From Silvanigrella aquatica (GTDB lineage Bacteria; Bdellovibrionota_B; Oligoflexia; Silvanigrellales; Silvanigrellaceae), in NCBI RefSeq assembly GCF_001907975.1, contig NZ_CP017834.1, positions 62,001 through 126,000 on the forward strand: 64,000 bases of DNA, given 5' to 3'. Made by a program: the position numbers and the translations under genes. Of this stretch, positions 1-10,863 are shown piece after piece (the stretch's first letter is position 1; every line of letters begins with the position of its first letter). Below the pieces are notes generated by a model that was not told the DNA's origin, ran no database searches, and saw only the letters and a list, made by a program, of their open reading frames with translations.

Positions 1-303
1 AAGGCCGGGTATTACCTCGAAAACCTACAAACTCAAAATGATGATTTTCATAGCAAAAACGAAATTTCTATTGAAAGGTGTGCAGAAAAATTTTTTTCGT
101 ATGTGCTCATACGTAGTGAAGAAGCGCATACTTTTTTAAAATCAAGTTTAAGCTACTATGCAGTAAGACATCAGGGTTTCACTATGACGCGAGCGAGCCA
201 AGTTCTTCAAATTTCAAGGACGACTTTGCAGGAACACCTTAAATTAGCGGATCAACTTGGGGTGTCGAATTTTTTTGATGGTTATCGTGAAAAAACAATT
301 TAA
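1..303 (+). CDS. C-terminal part of a Fis-type HTH regulator (partial at left edge)
   Basis: The reading frame is open from base 1 and ends at TAA, so this is the last 100 codons of a gene that starts outside the window. The GTG at 103 has no ribosome-binding site and is probably internal. The C-terminus (TRASQVLQISRTTLQEHLK) resembles the helix-turn-helix of Fis-family DNA-binding domains, as found at the end of sigma-54 activators and some response regulators. The upstream residues form charged helices but are too few to show which domain precedes. DNA-binding regulator is therefore an inference from the HTH alone. Confidence 0.6.
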   Translation, partial: KAGYYLENLQTQNDDFHSKNEISIERCAEKFFSYVLIRSEEAHTFLKSSLSYYAVRHQGFTMTRASQVLQISRTTLQEHLKLADQLGVSNFFDGYREKTI

Positions 304-329
304 TTGAAATTTTAATTGCAAATTATGTG

Positions 330-436
330 AGCGAGGGCTTGCAGAAACTCAAAGTTCACAGTAATAACAAGGCCAGATAAAGGAACGAGCGGGTGCTGCT
401 TGGGTTGCCGAACCTAAACAACACCGTTTTTGTTTT
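330..436 (+). ncRNA. Candidate structured RNA or long leader ending in a terminator-like hairpin
   Basis: Bases 330-425 are about 50% GC, clearly richer than the AT-rich intergenic DNA elsewhere in the window, and contain no ORF of note. An imperfect stem can form between GGCTTG (near 336) and CAAGGCC (near 369), followed by the strong hairpin at 392-425 and a T-rich tract. I tried SRP RNA, RNase P and 6S RNA and could not match conserved cores. It may be an independent small RNA, or the 3' end of the upstream gene's transcript plus an attenuator ahead of the ATP-synthase operon. Confidence 0.35.
392..436 (+). terminator. Rho-independent-type terminator hairpin
   Basis: GGTGCTGCTTGGGTT (392-406) pairs with AACCTAAACAACACC (411-425) across a GCCG loop. 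Two positions are C·A mismatches and one is a G·U pair. The tract GTTTTTGTTTT follows at 426-436. It would end the regulator transcript or the candidate RNA before the F1 operon. Confidence 0.6.
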
Positions 437-459
437 AGATATTTTATTTTCTTTGGATT

Positions 460-480
460 ATTCAGTGCTTCGCGCTGAAT
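460..480 (+). promoter_or_regulatory. Small hairpin just upstream of the ATP-synthase ribosome-binding site
   Basis: ATTCAGTGC (460-468) can pair with GCGCTGAAT (472-480) around a TTC loop, with one T·G pair. It ends 7 bases before the Shine-Dalgarno GAGGTGGAG (488-496) of the first ATP-synthase gene, so it could influence translation or RNA stability. There is no T-tract, so it is not a terminator. No function is shown. Confidence 0.35.
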
Positions 481-499
481 TTGCGCTGAGGTGGAGTAA

Positions 500-1498
500 A
501 TGGCAGGCTCTCTAGATATATATCCGTTTCATGATACAGAAGGTGCCATACGTTTTGGTATCCAGATTGGAATTTTTTTGGTCGGAGTTGTAGTTGCACA
601 GAAGTATATTATTGCTCCTGCGGTGCGTCTTCATAATGAACGTAAAAAAAGAACAATCGGATCTGCGGAAGCATCGCGTCTGGAACATGATCGGGCTAGA
701 AAACTCGAATTAGAATACTTGGCTCACCTCAAAAAGGGAGCTCAAGACGCTAAGAGTTTAAGAGATCAGGAAATTCTAGCGGCACAACAAGCAGCTAGTA
801 AAATTATTGCGGACAATCAAAATAAAGCAGAATCGTACTTAAATGACGTACGTAATAAGCTTGAGCTTGAAATGGCAGAGGCGAAATCTAATTTACCAGG
901 TAAGGTGAATGATCTCGTTTCTACAATTTACAAAAAAATTGGATTAGCTGTTTTACTTGCCTTTTTTGTAGGACAGTTTCATCATACTCCGGCAATAGCT
1001 GCGGGTGGTGGTGAGGTTTCTTTCTGGTACAGTATATTTTGGCCTTATTTTCAATTCGCTATATTTCTTGTCGCTCTTGTCTTTTTTGCGAAAAAACCCA
1101 TAACAGCTATGCTTGAGAAAAATCGTAGCGAGTTAAAGGCGCGTCTTTCTGAAGCGAGAGAAGCTGCGGTATTAGCAGAGCGTAAATCAAAAGAGTTCGA
1201 AGTAAAAATTGCTTCGTTGGAAAAAGAAATTGCAGATTTAAAAGAGCAAAGTCTATTAGACGCTAAAATTGAACGCGATAAAATCATGACTGAAGCAACA
1301 ATAATGTCAGAGTCTATTTTAAAAGATGCGGAACGAGCAGCGTTAGAACTTATCACACGTAGCCGTGAAGAAATTCGTCAAGAATTATTTAATCTTGCTC
1401 TTCGTCAAGTTGAAAAAACACTGACCCCTGAAAATCTGACGTCGCTTGATTCTAAATTCAAGTCTGAAACAATGGACGGAATTAAGACGCTGAATTGA
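500..1498 (+). CDS. atpF: Fused ATP synthase b'/b stalk subunit
   Basis: This encodes the peripheral stalk of F-type ATP synthase, which holds F1 against Fo at the inner membrane. At 332 residues it is about twice the usual b subunit (about 160). It reads as two b-type units: membrane segment about 19-38 and charged stalk helix 39-145, then a signal-peptide-like hydrophobic stretch 147-160 ending AIAAGGGE, a second b membrane segment 175-197 (FWPYFQFAIFLVALVFF) and a second stalk 198-332. Many deltaproteobacterial b subunits carry such a cleavable-looking leader before AAGGG. ATG 500 has Shine-Dalgarno GAGGTGGAG. First gene of an F1 operon with atpH-A-G-D-C. An internal GTG near 906 (VNDLVS) could allow separate translation of the second unit but has only a weak ribosome site. 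Confidence 0.88.
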   Translation: MAGSLDIYPFHDTEGAIRFGIQIGIFLVGVVVAQKYIIAPAVRLHNERKKRTIGSAEASRLEHDRARKLELEYLAHLKKGAQDAKSLRDQEILAAQQAASKIIADNQNKAESYLNDVRNKLELEMAEAKSNLPGKVNDLVSTIYKKIGLAVLLAFFVGQFHHTPAIAAGGGEVSFWYSIFWPYFQFAIFLVALVFFAKKPITAMLEKNRSELKARLSEAREAAVLAERKSKEFEVKIASLEKEIADLKEQSLLDAKIERDKIMTEATIMSESILKDAERAALELITRSREEIRQELFNLALRQVEKTLTPENLTSLDSKFKSETMDGIKTLN

Positions 1499-1525
1499 TT
1501 TTTAAATCTCATCAATTCAGTTTTT
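1490..1525 (+). terminator. Intra-operon hairpin with T-tract between the b'/b gene and atpH
   Basis: CTGAATTGAT (1490-1499) and ATCAATTCAG (1511-1520) form a perfect 10-bp inverted repeat with an 11-base loop, followed by TTTTT (1521-1525). It overlaps the stop codon of the fused b gene (1496-1498). The shape is that of a weak, AT-rich intrinsic terminator, but essential F1 genes lie downstream. It is more likely an attenuator or an RNA-processing or stabilising hairpin that sets subunit ratios. Confidence 0.55.
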
Positions 1526-1544
1526 CTGTGGAGTTTTATTAAGT

Positions 1545-2114
1545 ATGAATAAATTTTCAGGCCCTTTGGCAAGACGTTATGGAAATGCGCTTTTTGAATG
1601 CGCCATTGACGCGGCAAATAAAGAGGATTCCAGTCTATTTGATCAATATATAGATTGTTCTCGCATATTATTGTCCGTTTTTGATAAGAAAATGAGATCT
1701 TTTTTTATAAATCCAACTTTATCTTATGAAGAAAAAATCAGTCTTCTTGATACTGTTTTGGATAAAGTATTTTCTGGAGGTAAGAAAATACCAACAGATT
1801 TATTCGGTTTTTTAAAGATCATGCTTGAAAATAATCGTTTTTCTGAGCTTCCTGCTGTGTTAAAAAACTTTCTGCTTAAAGCGGATGAGCACAAAGGTGT
1901 TGCTCGAGTTAAAATTATCTCGGCAAGTCATCTTAACGACGCGGGAACGGTTGATTTTAGTTCTGTTCTTGAGTCTGCATTAAATAAAAAAATTATTATT
2001 GAGGCCGAAGTGGATGAGTCATTGCGCTCTGGTTTCATTATTAAAGTTGGAAATACAAACGTAGATGCGAGTTTGCGGTCTCGTCTTTTGAATCTTAAAG
2101 AGTCTTTGAGTTAG
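1545..2114 (+). CDS. atpH: ATP synthase F1 delta subunit
   Basis: The delta subunit caps the alpha3-beta3 head and joins it to the b stalk. The 189-residue length is normal for the family. The N-terminus ([14 protein letters not shown]) matches the family start A-x-x-Y-A-x-A-L, and the C-terminal part contains the usual I-x-a-x-V-D-x-S-L-x-x-G-F-x-I-K-V-G motif ([18 protein letters not shown]). It lies 46 bases after the fused b gene, behind the hairpin at 1490-1525, and 11 bases before atpA. The Shine-Dalgarno GGAG lies rather far from ATG 1545. Confidence 0.95.
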   Translation: MNKFSGPLARRYGNALFECAIDAANKEDSSLFDQYIDCSRILLSVFDKKMRSFFINPTLSYEEKISLLDTVLDKVFSGGKKIPTDLFGFLKIMLENNRFSELPAVLKNFLLKADEHKGVARVKIISASHLNDAGTVDFSSVLESALNKKIIIEAEVDESLRSGFIIKVGNTNVDASLRSRLLNLKESLS

Positions 2115-2125
2115 GAGTTGAATTC

Positions 2126-3635
2126 ATGGAGCGTATCCGAGTTGATGAAATTAGCGAATTATTAAAACAAAAAATTCAGGCTTTTGGTCAAAAGGCGGAT
2201 GTGTCTGAAGTAGGACGCGTTGTTTCTATTGCAGACGGCATGGCGAGCATTTTTGGTCTTGAAAAAGCAATGATAAGCGAGCTGATTCAATTTGAAAACG
2301 GGGTAAAAGGAATTGTTCTTAACCTCGAAGAATCAAGTGTGGGCGTTGCTGTTTTTGAAGGCGCCGATACAGTACGCGAAGGCATGCAAGTGCGTCGTAC
2401 GGGCAAAGTAAACAGTATTCCCGTGGGACCACAGCTATTAGGTCGTGTCATCAACGCTCTTGGTGAACCGATTGATGGCCTTGGCGATCTCAACACGACT
2501 GAAACAGCTGTTGTTGAAACCAAAGCCCCTGGTATTATGGCACGTAAGAGCGTCCATGAACCTATGCAAACTGGAATTAAGTCCATTGACTCCATGATTC
2601 CCATTGGACGTGGACAACGTGAGCTTATCATTGGTGACCGTCAAACAGGTAAAACAGCGATTGCTGTCGATACGATTATCAATCAAAAAGGCAATGGTGT
2701 GAAATGTGTTTATGTCGCTATTGGACAAAAATACTCGACTATTGCTCAGGTTGTTGAAAAATTACGCCGCGCAGGAGCTCTTGAGTATACAACGATTGTT
2801 GTTGCGGGCGCTTCTGAAGCAGCAACTCTTCAGTTTATGGCGCCTTATACAGGCTGTACTATTGGTGAGTATTTCCGTGATCGCGGTGAACACGCGGTTG
2901 TTTTCTATGATGACTTAACAAAACATGCGCAAGCATATCGTGAGTTATCTTTGTTACTTCGCAGACCGCCAGGTCGTGAAGCGTATCCTGGGGATGTTTT
3001 TTATCTTCACAGCCGTCTTCTTGAACGTGCTTGTAAATTAAATGATGAGCTCGGTGCAGGAAGTCTAACAGCATTTCCAATTATCGAAACTCAAGCAAAT
3101 GACATTTCTGCATATATTCCGACAAACGTAATTTCTATTACGGATGGACAAATCTTCCTTGAAGCCGACTTATTTAATGCAGGTATGCGTCCTGCTGTGA
3201 ATGCGGGTCTTTCAGTTTCCCGTGTGGGTGGCGCTGCTCAAACAGCTGCTATGAAGCAAGTGGCAGGAAACCTTCGTCTTGAGTTGGCTCAATATCGTGA
3301 GTTAGCTGCATTTGCGCAATTTGGTTCCGATCTTGATGCTGCTACGCGTAAGCAAATCAGCCGTGGGCAAAGATTAACCGAACTGCTTAAGCAAGCTCAA
3401 TATTCTCCATTGCCTATGGAAAAACAAGTTCTTACGATTTTCGCGGCAATTAATGGCTATTTAGACAATATTGAAGTGCGTTTTGTAGGTGCTTTTGAAC
3501 GTCAAATGCTTAATTATTTTGAAGCTACACATAAGAAAATTTTAGATGAAATTGCATCCGGTAAGAAGATGAACAACGAGTTGCAAGCGGAAATTAAAAA
3601 AGCCCTTGACGATTTCGCAAAGAGGTTTGAGCCAA

Positions 3636-3652
<17 letters not shown>
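2126..3652 (+). CDS. atpA: ATP synthase F1 alpha subunit
   Basis: This is the regulatory, non-catalytic nucleotide-binding subunit of the F1 hexamer. At 508 residues it is full length. Visible landmarks are the beta-barrel region with GLEKAMISE, the Walker A loop GDRQTGKTA near residue 170, and the alpha signature [14 protein letters not shown] near 365. It begins [17 protein letters not shown], a typical alpha N-terminus that contacts delta. Its last 17 bases overlap the start of atpG, which suggests translational coupling within the operon. Confidence 0.98.
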
Positions 3653-6013
<2,361 letters not shown>

Positions 6014-6032
6014 TTTGGGGTGTTGAATTATT

Positions 6033-6485
6033 ATGGTCGAAACAAAAGGCAATATGAGAGTTGTTATTTTAACTCCCAATAAACGTCTCCTCGATCTATC
6101 GGGTGTGACCGAGCTTTACCTACCGATTGAGAATGGTGTTATTGGGGTTTTGCCTGGCCATGCTCCTATGGTTTCTGCAGTAGGAACAGGAGTTGTTATT
6201 TATACACTAAATGACAGTTCAGGCTTTTTTAAAGTTGCTGGTGGAGTTGCTGAAATTACCGGTGGCTCTGTGAACTTATTAGTTGATGTCGGTGAAGAAG
6301 CTTCTCAGATTGACTTTGATAGAGCTCAAAAATCTCTTGAAAGAGCGCAAGGAAGACTTTCTGATAAAGCATCAGAAAATATCGACGTAAAAAGAGCGGA
6401 AGCAGCGCGTCTCAGAGCACTTGCGCGTCTTGAAGCTGCAGAATTGTATCGTGGTAAAAATTCCCAAGATAAGAAATCTGTATAA
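6033..6485 (+). CDS. atpC: ATP synthase F1 epsilon subunit
   Basis: Epsilon binds the gamma foot and can inhibit ATP hydrolysis. The N-terminal beta-sandwich shows the family signature LYLPIENGVIGVLPGHAPMV near residues 30-48. The C-terminal helical hairpin (ERAQGRLSDKASENIDVKRAEAARLRALARLEAAEL) is present, so the inhibitory arm is intact. ATG 6033 has GGGGTG upstream; a second ATG at 6054 (MRVVIL) is a possible alternative. It is the last gene of the operon, followed by a clear terminator. No atpB, atpE or atpI occurs in the window, so the Fo a and c subunits must be encoded elsewhere. Confidence 0.95.
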   Translation: MVETKGNMRVVILTPNKRLLDLSGVTELYLPIENGVIGVLPGHAPMVSAVGTGVVIYTLNDSSGFFKVAGGVAEITGGSVNLLVDVGEEASQIDFDRAQKSLERAQGRLSDKASENIDVKRAEAARLRALARLEAAELYRGKNSQDKKSV

Positions 6486-6575
6486 AAGATATCGATTTTT
6501 CTTTTGTCAGTAATTTTTTTGATTGGAGTGTGATTACTTTACAATTTTTATTATTGTTAGTGTGCTAGTATTAAT

Positions 6576-6605
6576 GGAAGAGTTTAATAAAGCTCTTCCT
6601 TTTTT
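6576..6605 (+). terminator. Rho-independent terminator of the ATP-synthase operon
   Basis: GGAAGAGTTT (6576-6585) pairs with AAGCTCTTCC (6590-6599) around an AATA loop, with one T·G pair, and is followed by a T-tract (6600-6605). It lies about 90 bases after atpC and immediately before the next gene, which therefore needs its own promoter or read-through. Confidence 0.85.
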
Positions 6606-6637
6606 ATTCGATGGATCTTAAAAGCGGTGTGAATAAT

Positions 6638-8062
6638 ATGGCCTCACAACAAGATTTATTAGATGAAGCTAACTACAAGGATAATTCTTCAGATATTGTT
6701 TGGCTAGCTATTGATTCGAGGTCAGCACAATCAGGAGTGGTTTCTGGAATTTCAAGATTTGTGATTGGATTAACGAGAGCATTAGCGGTTGAACTTGACA
6801 AAAGAAAGCATATTTTAACTCAAAATAAAAAACGATTAAAGATTTTAATTGTTTCAAAGTCTGAACCCGCCCCGTGGGTTGTTGAGCTTGTCCATAAATA
6901 TCCTCAAGTAGCTTCTTTTTGGAGTGGCGGGCCTGGTTCTTTACAAAAATCATATGATAAACCTATTTGGTTATGGCCAACCTTTGCTCTAAAAAGAATT
7001 CAAAGGCTAACAAGTAATCATGTTATTTGGTTTGCACCTGCCAATTTTGATAGGCCATTATTTGTCTCAAGAAATAATATGGCGCAACGCGTGATTCAAG
7101 TTGTGCATGACAGTATTCCTTTTATGCCTGTAAAAGGAGTTGGTTTTATATTTAAGCGTCAGTTTCGATTTTTAGTCAAAAGAGCGTTATATAGATTGCC
7201 TTTTGTGACTACAGTATCAAATCACTCTGCAAAAATTCTTCAGGGATTGGTGAAAAAACGATCGGCACCTCTTTACGTTATCGGAGATGCGGTCGATCTG
7301 AGTTTTGGAAGTAAATCACGAATTACTGATGAGAAAAAACTATATTCAAAAAGAAAAAAATTTATCGAAAATCTTTCTCTTGAAAAAGACACAGAGAAAT
7401 TAAATTATTTTATTGAAAAAGTTTTTCAAGGTGATTGGGTATTAGGAGTGGGTAGAAATCAAAAATATAAATGTTGGGATATTGCCGCACAAGCAGTTAT
7501 GAAAGCAGCAACCGATGCCTCATTAAATTTATGGTTTATTCGCATTGGAGCTGATCAAAAAGAAATTTCAGGTTATATGAAAAAAGGCCCTGTTAGGGAA
7601 ATTGGAAAAATTAAATTTTTTGAAAATTTAAAAATTATTGTTTTACCTGTTCTTTCAGATGCTGAATTAGCTGAAGTCTATAGATTATCTAATTTATTAA
7701 TACATCCCTCCGTTGCAGAAGGGTTTGGACTTCCTCCTTTAGAAGCCGCATTAAGTGGAACTCCTGTCATTTTTCGAACCTCTACTGCTGTCGATCATCA
7801 TTTTCCTGAGGGTACTTTTCCAAATAATTTTTGGTGTGGTATTGAGTCGGGTTATCTCAATGTTTGGTCAAAGCAAATTGAAAAAATGCTATTGGATAAA
7901 AAGGATTCTGAATTTTATAAAAATTTATTTAAAGCAAAATCAACTCGAGAATTTATTGTTGAGCGCGCCCATGGTAGAGCCTTTGAGTGGAGCGAATCAG
8001 CTGTTTCTTTGCTCAATTGGATTTTAAGAGATGAGGGCATTATTAAAAAATTTCAAAATTAA
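6638..8062 (+). CDS. Group 1 (GT4-like) glycosyltransferase
   Basis: This protein probably transfers a sugar from a nucleotide-sugar donor to a cell-envelope or polysaccharide acceptor; the substrate cannot be told. The C-terminal half carries the GT-B signature IHPSVAEGFGLPPLEAALSG, with the two conserved glutamates of the E-x7-E motif. The region around VVHDSIPFMP and TVSNHSAKIL is typical of the acceptor domain. I prefer ATG 6638 (MASQQDLLDE), which has GGTG upstream. The in-frame ATG at 6611 directly abuts the terminator and lacks a ribosome site. It stands 49 bases before an unknown gene, possibly co-transcribed. Confidence 0.82.
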   Translation: MASQQDLLDEANYKDNSSDIVWLAIDSRSAQSGVVSGISRFVIGLTRALAVELDKRKHILTQNKKRLKILIVSKSEPAPWVVELVHKYPQVASFWSGGPGSLQKSYDKPIWLWPTFALKRIQRLTSNHVIWFAPANFDRPLFVSRNNMAQRVIQVVHDSIPFMPVKGVGFIFKRQFRFLVKRALYRLPFVTTVSNHSAKILQGLVKKRSAPLYVIGDAVDLSFGSKSRITDEKKLYSKRKKFIENLSLEKDTEKLNYFIEKVFQGDWVLGVGRNQKYKCWDIAAQAVMKAATDASLNLWFIRIGADQKEISGYMKKGPVREIGKIKFFENLKIIVLPVLSDAELAEVYRLSNLLIHPSVAEGFGLPPLEAALSGTPVIFRTSTAVDHHFPEGTFPNNFWCGIESGYLNVWSKQIEKMLLDKKDSEFYKNLFKAKSTREFIVERAHGRAFEWSESAVSLLNWILRDEGIIKKFQN

Positions 8063-8110
8063 GTAATCTAGTTTTATTCGTTTAATAATAAAAAATGGAG
8101 TAGCAATGAA

Positions 8111-9064
8111 ATGAAAACGGGGGTTTTATTTTGGGGCTTCAGAAACATAAATTTAGTCGCTGAATGTTCAAAACTACTAAAAAAAAACCATAGTATTAAA
8201 GAATTTTATATTCAAATATCTATTCATGAAAAAACAATTTCTCTTTTAGATATTTTTCCTGAAGAAATTATTCGCTCTGATTACGATGATTTTAATTTTT
8301 TTTATAAATGGATCTCTAGAAATCATAAAAAAAATATAATGATAATTATTGATTTCTGGCATTTTTTATCGAGTAAAAACTTTTTAAATCAAATAGAAAT
8401 ACTTAAAAAAATTTTTAATGAACCTTTTCATTTTTTAATTTGTTGCCCTCGGTTTTATCATGAGCCTTTAATTGATAATCATAACAAAAAGTTAATAAGT
8501 ATTGTCGACAAAACATATGAGTATTTTAAAAACATTCAGCAGCTATATGAAGTTTCATTAAATAGTTCTTCATCAATTTCTATGTTTTCTTCTCCTCCCT
8601 GTATGACTCTTTTAAATACTTTGTGTGGCCAAGATTTATTTGAGATAAAAAAAATGAGTATTTTTAGTTTTGTGCCTTCTATTTTAAAATCTTTTCCTTC
8701 TTTATTTATTAGTCAAGAAAAGTATTTAGAAGGTATTGAGCAAAAAATAATGGAACTTTCTAATTCAATTTATGCTGTCAAAAATAAAAATGAAGAGAAT
8801 TTTCCATTTTACAATTCATTAGCTGGAGATGTGCAAAATATTCATAATAAAATCCAGAATAATAATAAAAAATTGAGAGTAAAAGGTATATTATTAACTG
8901 TATCTTTGGAAAGATTTTACAATATAAGGTCGAGAGATGATGGAAAGTTTTTATTATGGCTTATTTATTTAGCTATTTTAGAATATAGGCAATCGATATC
9001 TCTCTCAAGTGCTGAGGAAAAAGAAAAAAAAGCAATGAGCTTATTTTCAAGCGTTACGGTGTGA
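8111..9064 (+). CDS. Unknown protein, 317 residues
   Basis: I do not recognise this protein. It has no signal peptide or clear membrane span. The first third alternates strands and helices ([16 protein letters not shown], then [13 protein letters not shown]), perhaps an alpha/beta fold. The rest is Lys/Asn-rich and helical. It follows the glycosyltransferase by 49 bases and ends 18 bases inside the 3' end of the convergent ftsZ gene. The ribosome site GGAG (8097-8100) is better placed for a two-codon ORF (ATG AAA TGA, 8106-8114) whose stop overlaps this gene's ATG at 8111. Initiation may therefore be by re-initiation. Confidence 0.65.
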   Translation: MKTGVLFWGFRNINLVAECSKLLKKNHSIKEFYIQISIHEKTISLLDIFPEEIIRSDYDDFNFFYKWISRNHKKNIMIIIDFWHFLSSKNFLNQIEILKKIFNEPFHFLICCPRFYHEPLIDNHNKKLISIVDKTYEYFKNIQQLYEVSLNSSSSISMFSSPPCMTLLNTLCGQDLFEIKKMSIFSFVPSILKSFPSLFISQEKYLEGIEQKIMELSNSIYAVKNKNEENFPFYNSLAGDVQNIHNKIQNNNKKLRVKGILLTVSLERFYNIRSRDDGKFLLWLIYLAILEYRQSISLSSAEEKEKKAMSLFSSVTV

Positions 9065-10819
9065 ATCATCTTTTCTGCGCATAAATGCAGGCGTTTCAAA
9101 ATCAGAATCATCAATTTCAATATCAGATAACTCTTTAGCGAGTTTTAAAGCTGTTTCCGCGGCATCTTCCTGAGAGTGCTCCTCATTTTTTGTCGCAGAA
9201 GCGCCCATCACTTTATTTGTTTCATGTGATTTATGAGCTGCATTTTGTTGATTTGCCATATCGAAAGTCCATTTGGTCAACTCTTCAAGATCAGAACTGT
9301 TTTCATTTTTAGAGTTTTGTTGACTCTGTTGATTTTGATGCTGATTTGTCCAAGATGAAGTCATTGGATTTTCATGAACTTTTGATTGAGATTGAGAAGC
9401 AGAATTCTGTGTTATGGGAGATCTTGCTTCGGTATTTGAAATATTAGTGTTTCTAAAAAGATTACTAGTTTGTTGAGTTGTATGAGAATTATTTATTTCA
9501 TGTGAATTAATTGGTCTATTATTTGCAATTGTGTTTTGTGAATTCATACCTGAATTATTGAATCCAGGTTGATGTTCTCTTCCGAATTGTTGCCTTTGAA
9601 AATGGTTCGGCGCACTTTGTTGTTGGTTGAATTGCGATTGAGAATGTTGTTGTTGCGGAATTCCTTGATTTGGACTCCTGACCTCGTAGGGATTTACTGC
9701 AGGAATATTTTGCGTAAAACCGGATTGGGGGCGTTGCGAATTCATACCAGCAAATGCTTGCTGAGGATTTTGATTTGTGACGTTTTGCGGAATGAATTGT
9801 CCTTGCGGAGGTAAATTGGCAAATCCGTGAGCCGTGTCAGGAAACGACACGCGCGCTTGATCAAAACCAGTTGCAATCACAGTGACACGGATAGTGTCGC
9901 TCATAGATTCATCAATAACAGCACCAAATATAATATTGGCTTCTTCATGTGCCGCTTCTTGAATGAGAGTGGACGCTTCACTAATTTCATGAAGAGTCAT
10001 TGAGCTTGTTCCTGTGATATTAATTAAAATTCCAGTTGCGCCTTCTATATCTATGTCTTCAAGAAGTGGAGAATTAATAGCAGCCCGTGCCGCTTCAGCC
10101 GCTCTATTTGAGCCTGTTGCTGTGCCAATCCCCATGAGTGCCATGCCCATTTCCGACATAATTGTTTTTACATCGGCAAAGTCGACGTTCACTCGTCCTG
10201 GAATATTAATGATATCTGAAATGCCTTTTACAGCATTTAATAGAACTTCATCAGCAAGTTTAAATCCTTCAAGCATAGACATTTCTGGGGGAGCAATGCT
10301 AAGCAGACGCTGGTTTGGAATTGTGATGAGGGTATCCACCGATTGGCGTAAAGCCTGAATACCATGTTCTGACTGTTGCTTTCTTCTTTTACCTTCGAAT
10401 GTAAAAGGTTTCGTTACGACGCCCACAGTCAGTGCGCCTAATTCCCGTGCTACTTGTGCAATAATAGGAGCAGCACCTGTTCCTGTTCCGCCGCCCATGC
10501 CTCCTGTTACGAAAACCATATCAGAGCCACTTAGCACTTCTTGTAAAATAGCTTTGTCTTCAAGAGCGGCATTGCGACCCATTTCTGGGTTTGCACCTGC
10601 ACCTAAACCTTTTGTTAATTCTCTACCGAGTTGAATTTTAATGGGAGCGAGGTTTGATTGAAGAGCTTGGACATCGGTATTGGCAGCAATAAATTCGACG
10701 CCTGTTAATCCTGATTCAATCATTGTATTGAGAGCGTTTCCACCGCCACCACCAACTCCAATTACTTTTATGATAGCGTTTGATGAATATTTGTTATTTT
10801 TATCCGCTCTATCACTCAT
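9047..10819 (-). CDS. ftsZ: Cell-division GTPase FtsZ with a long Q/N-rich linker
   Basis: FtsZ polymerises into the division ring. The GTPase core (about residues 15-325) has the tubulin signature [13 protein letters not shown] at 106-118, an N-terminal [13 protein letters not shown], and the synergy-loop region. Residues about 330-560 form an unusually long disordered linker rich in Gln, Asn and Ser, and the protein ends in a recognisable conserved tail ([11 protein letters not shown]) that would bind FtsA and other partners. Total length is 590, against about 380 in E. coli. Shine-Dalgarno GGAGGA precedes the ATG. It is the last gene of the minus-strand dcw cluster, 44 bases after ftsA. 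Confidence 0.97.
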   Translation of the reverse strand: MSDRADKNNKYSSNAIIKVIGVGGGGGNALNTMIESGLTGVEFIAANTDVQALQSNLAPIKIQLGRELTKGLGAGANPEMGRNAALEDKAILQEVLSGSDMVFVTGGMGGGTGTGAAPIIAQVARELGALTVGVVTKPFTFEGKRRKQQSEHGIQALRQSVDTLITIPNQRLLSIAPPEMSMLEGFKLADEVLLNAVKGISDIINIPGRVNVDFADVKTIMSEMGMALMGIGTATGSNRAAEAARAAINSPLLEDIDIEGATGILINITGTSSMTLHEISEASTLIQEAAHEEANIIFGAVIDESMSDTIRVTVIATGFDQARVSFPDTAHGFANLPPQGQFIPQNVTNQNPQQAFAGMNSQRPQSGFTQNIPAVNPYEVRSPNQGIPQQQHSQSQFNQQQSAPNHFQRQQFGREHQPGFNNSGMNSQNTIANNRPINSHEINNSHTTQQTSNLFRNTNISNTEARSPITQNSASQSQSKVHENPMTSSWTNQHQNQQSQQNSKNENSSDLEELTKWTFDMANQQNAAHKSHETNKVMGASATKNEEHSQEDAAETALKLAKELSDIEIDDSDFETPAFMRRKDDSHRNA

Positions 10820-10863
10820 TTTTAAAATCCTCCATGTTTTTCATAACATATTAATATTAATAA

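Noticed and set aside
2287-3080. Minus-strand ORFs inside atpA
   Set aside because: These are shadows of a strongly conserved gene on the plus strand with no start signals of their own.
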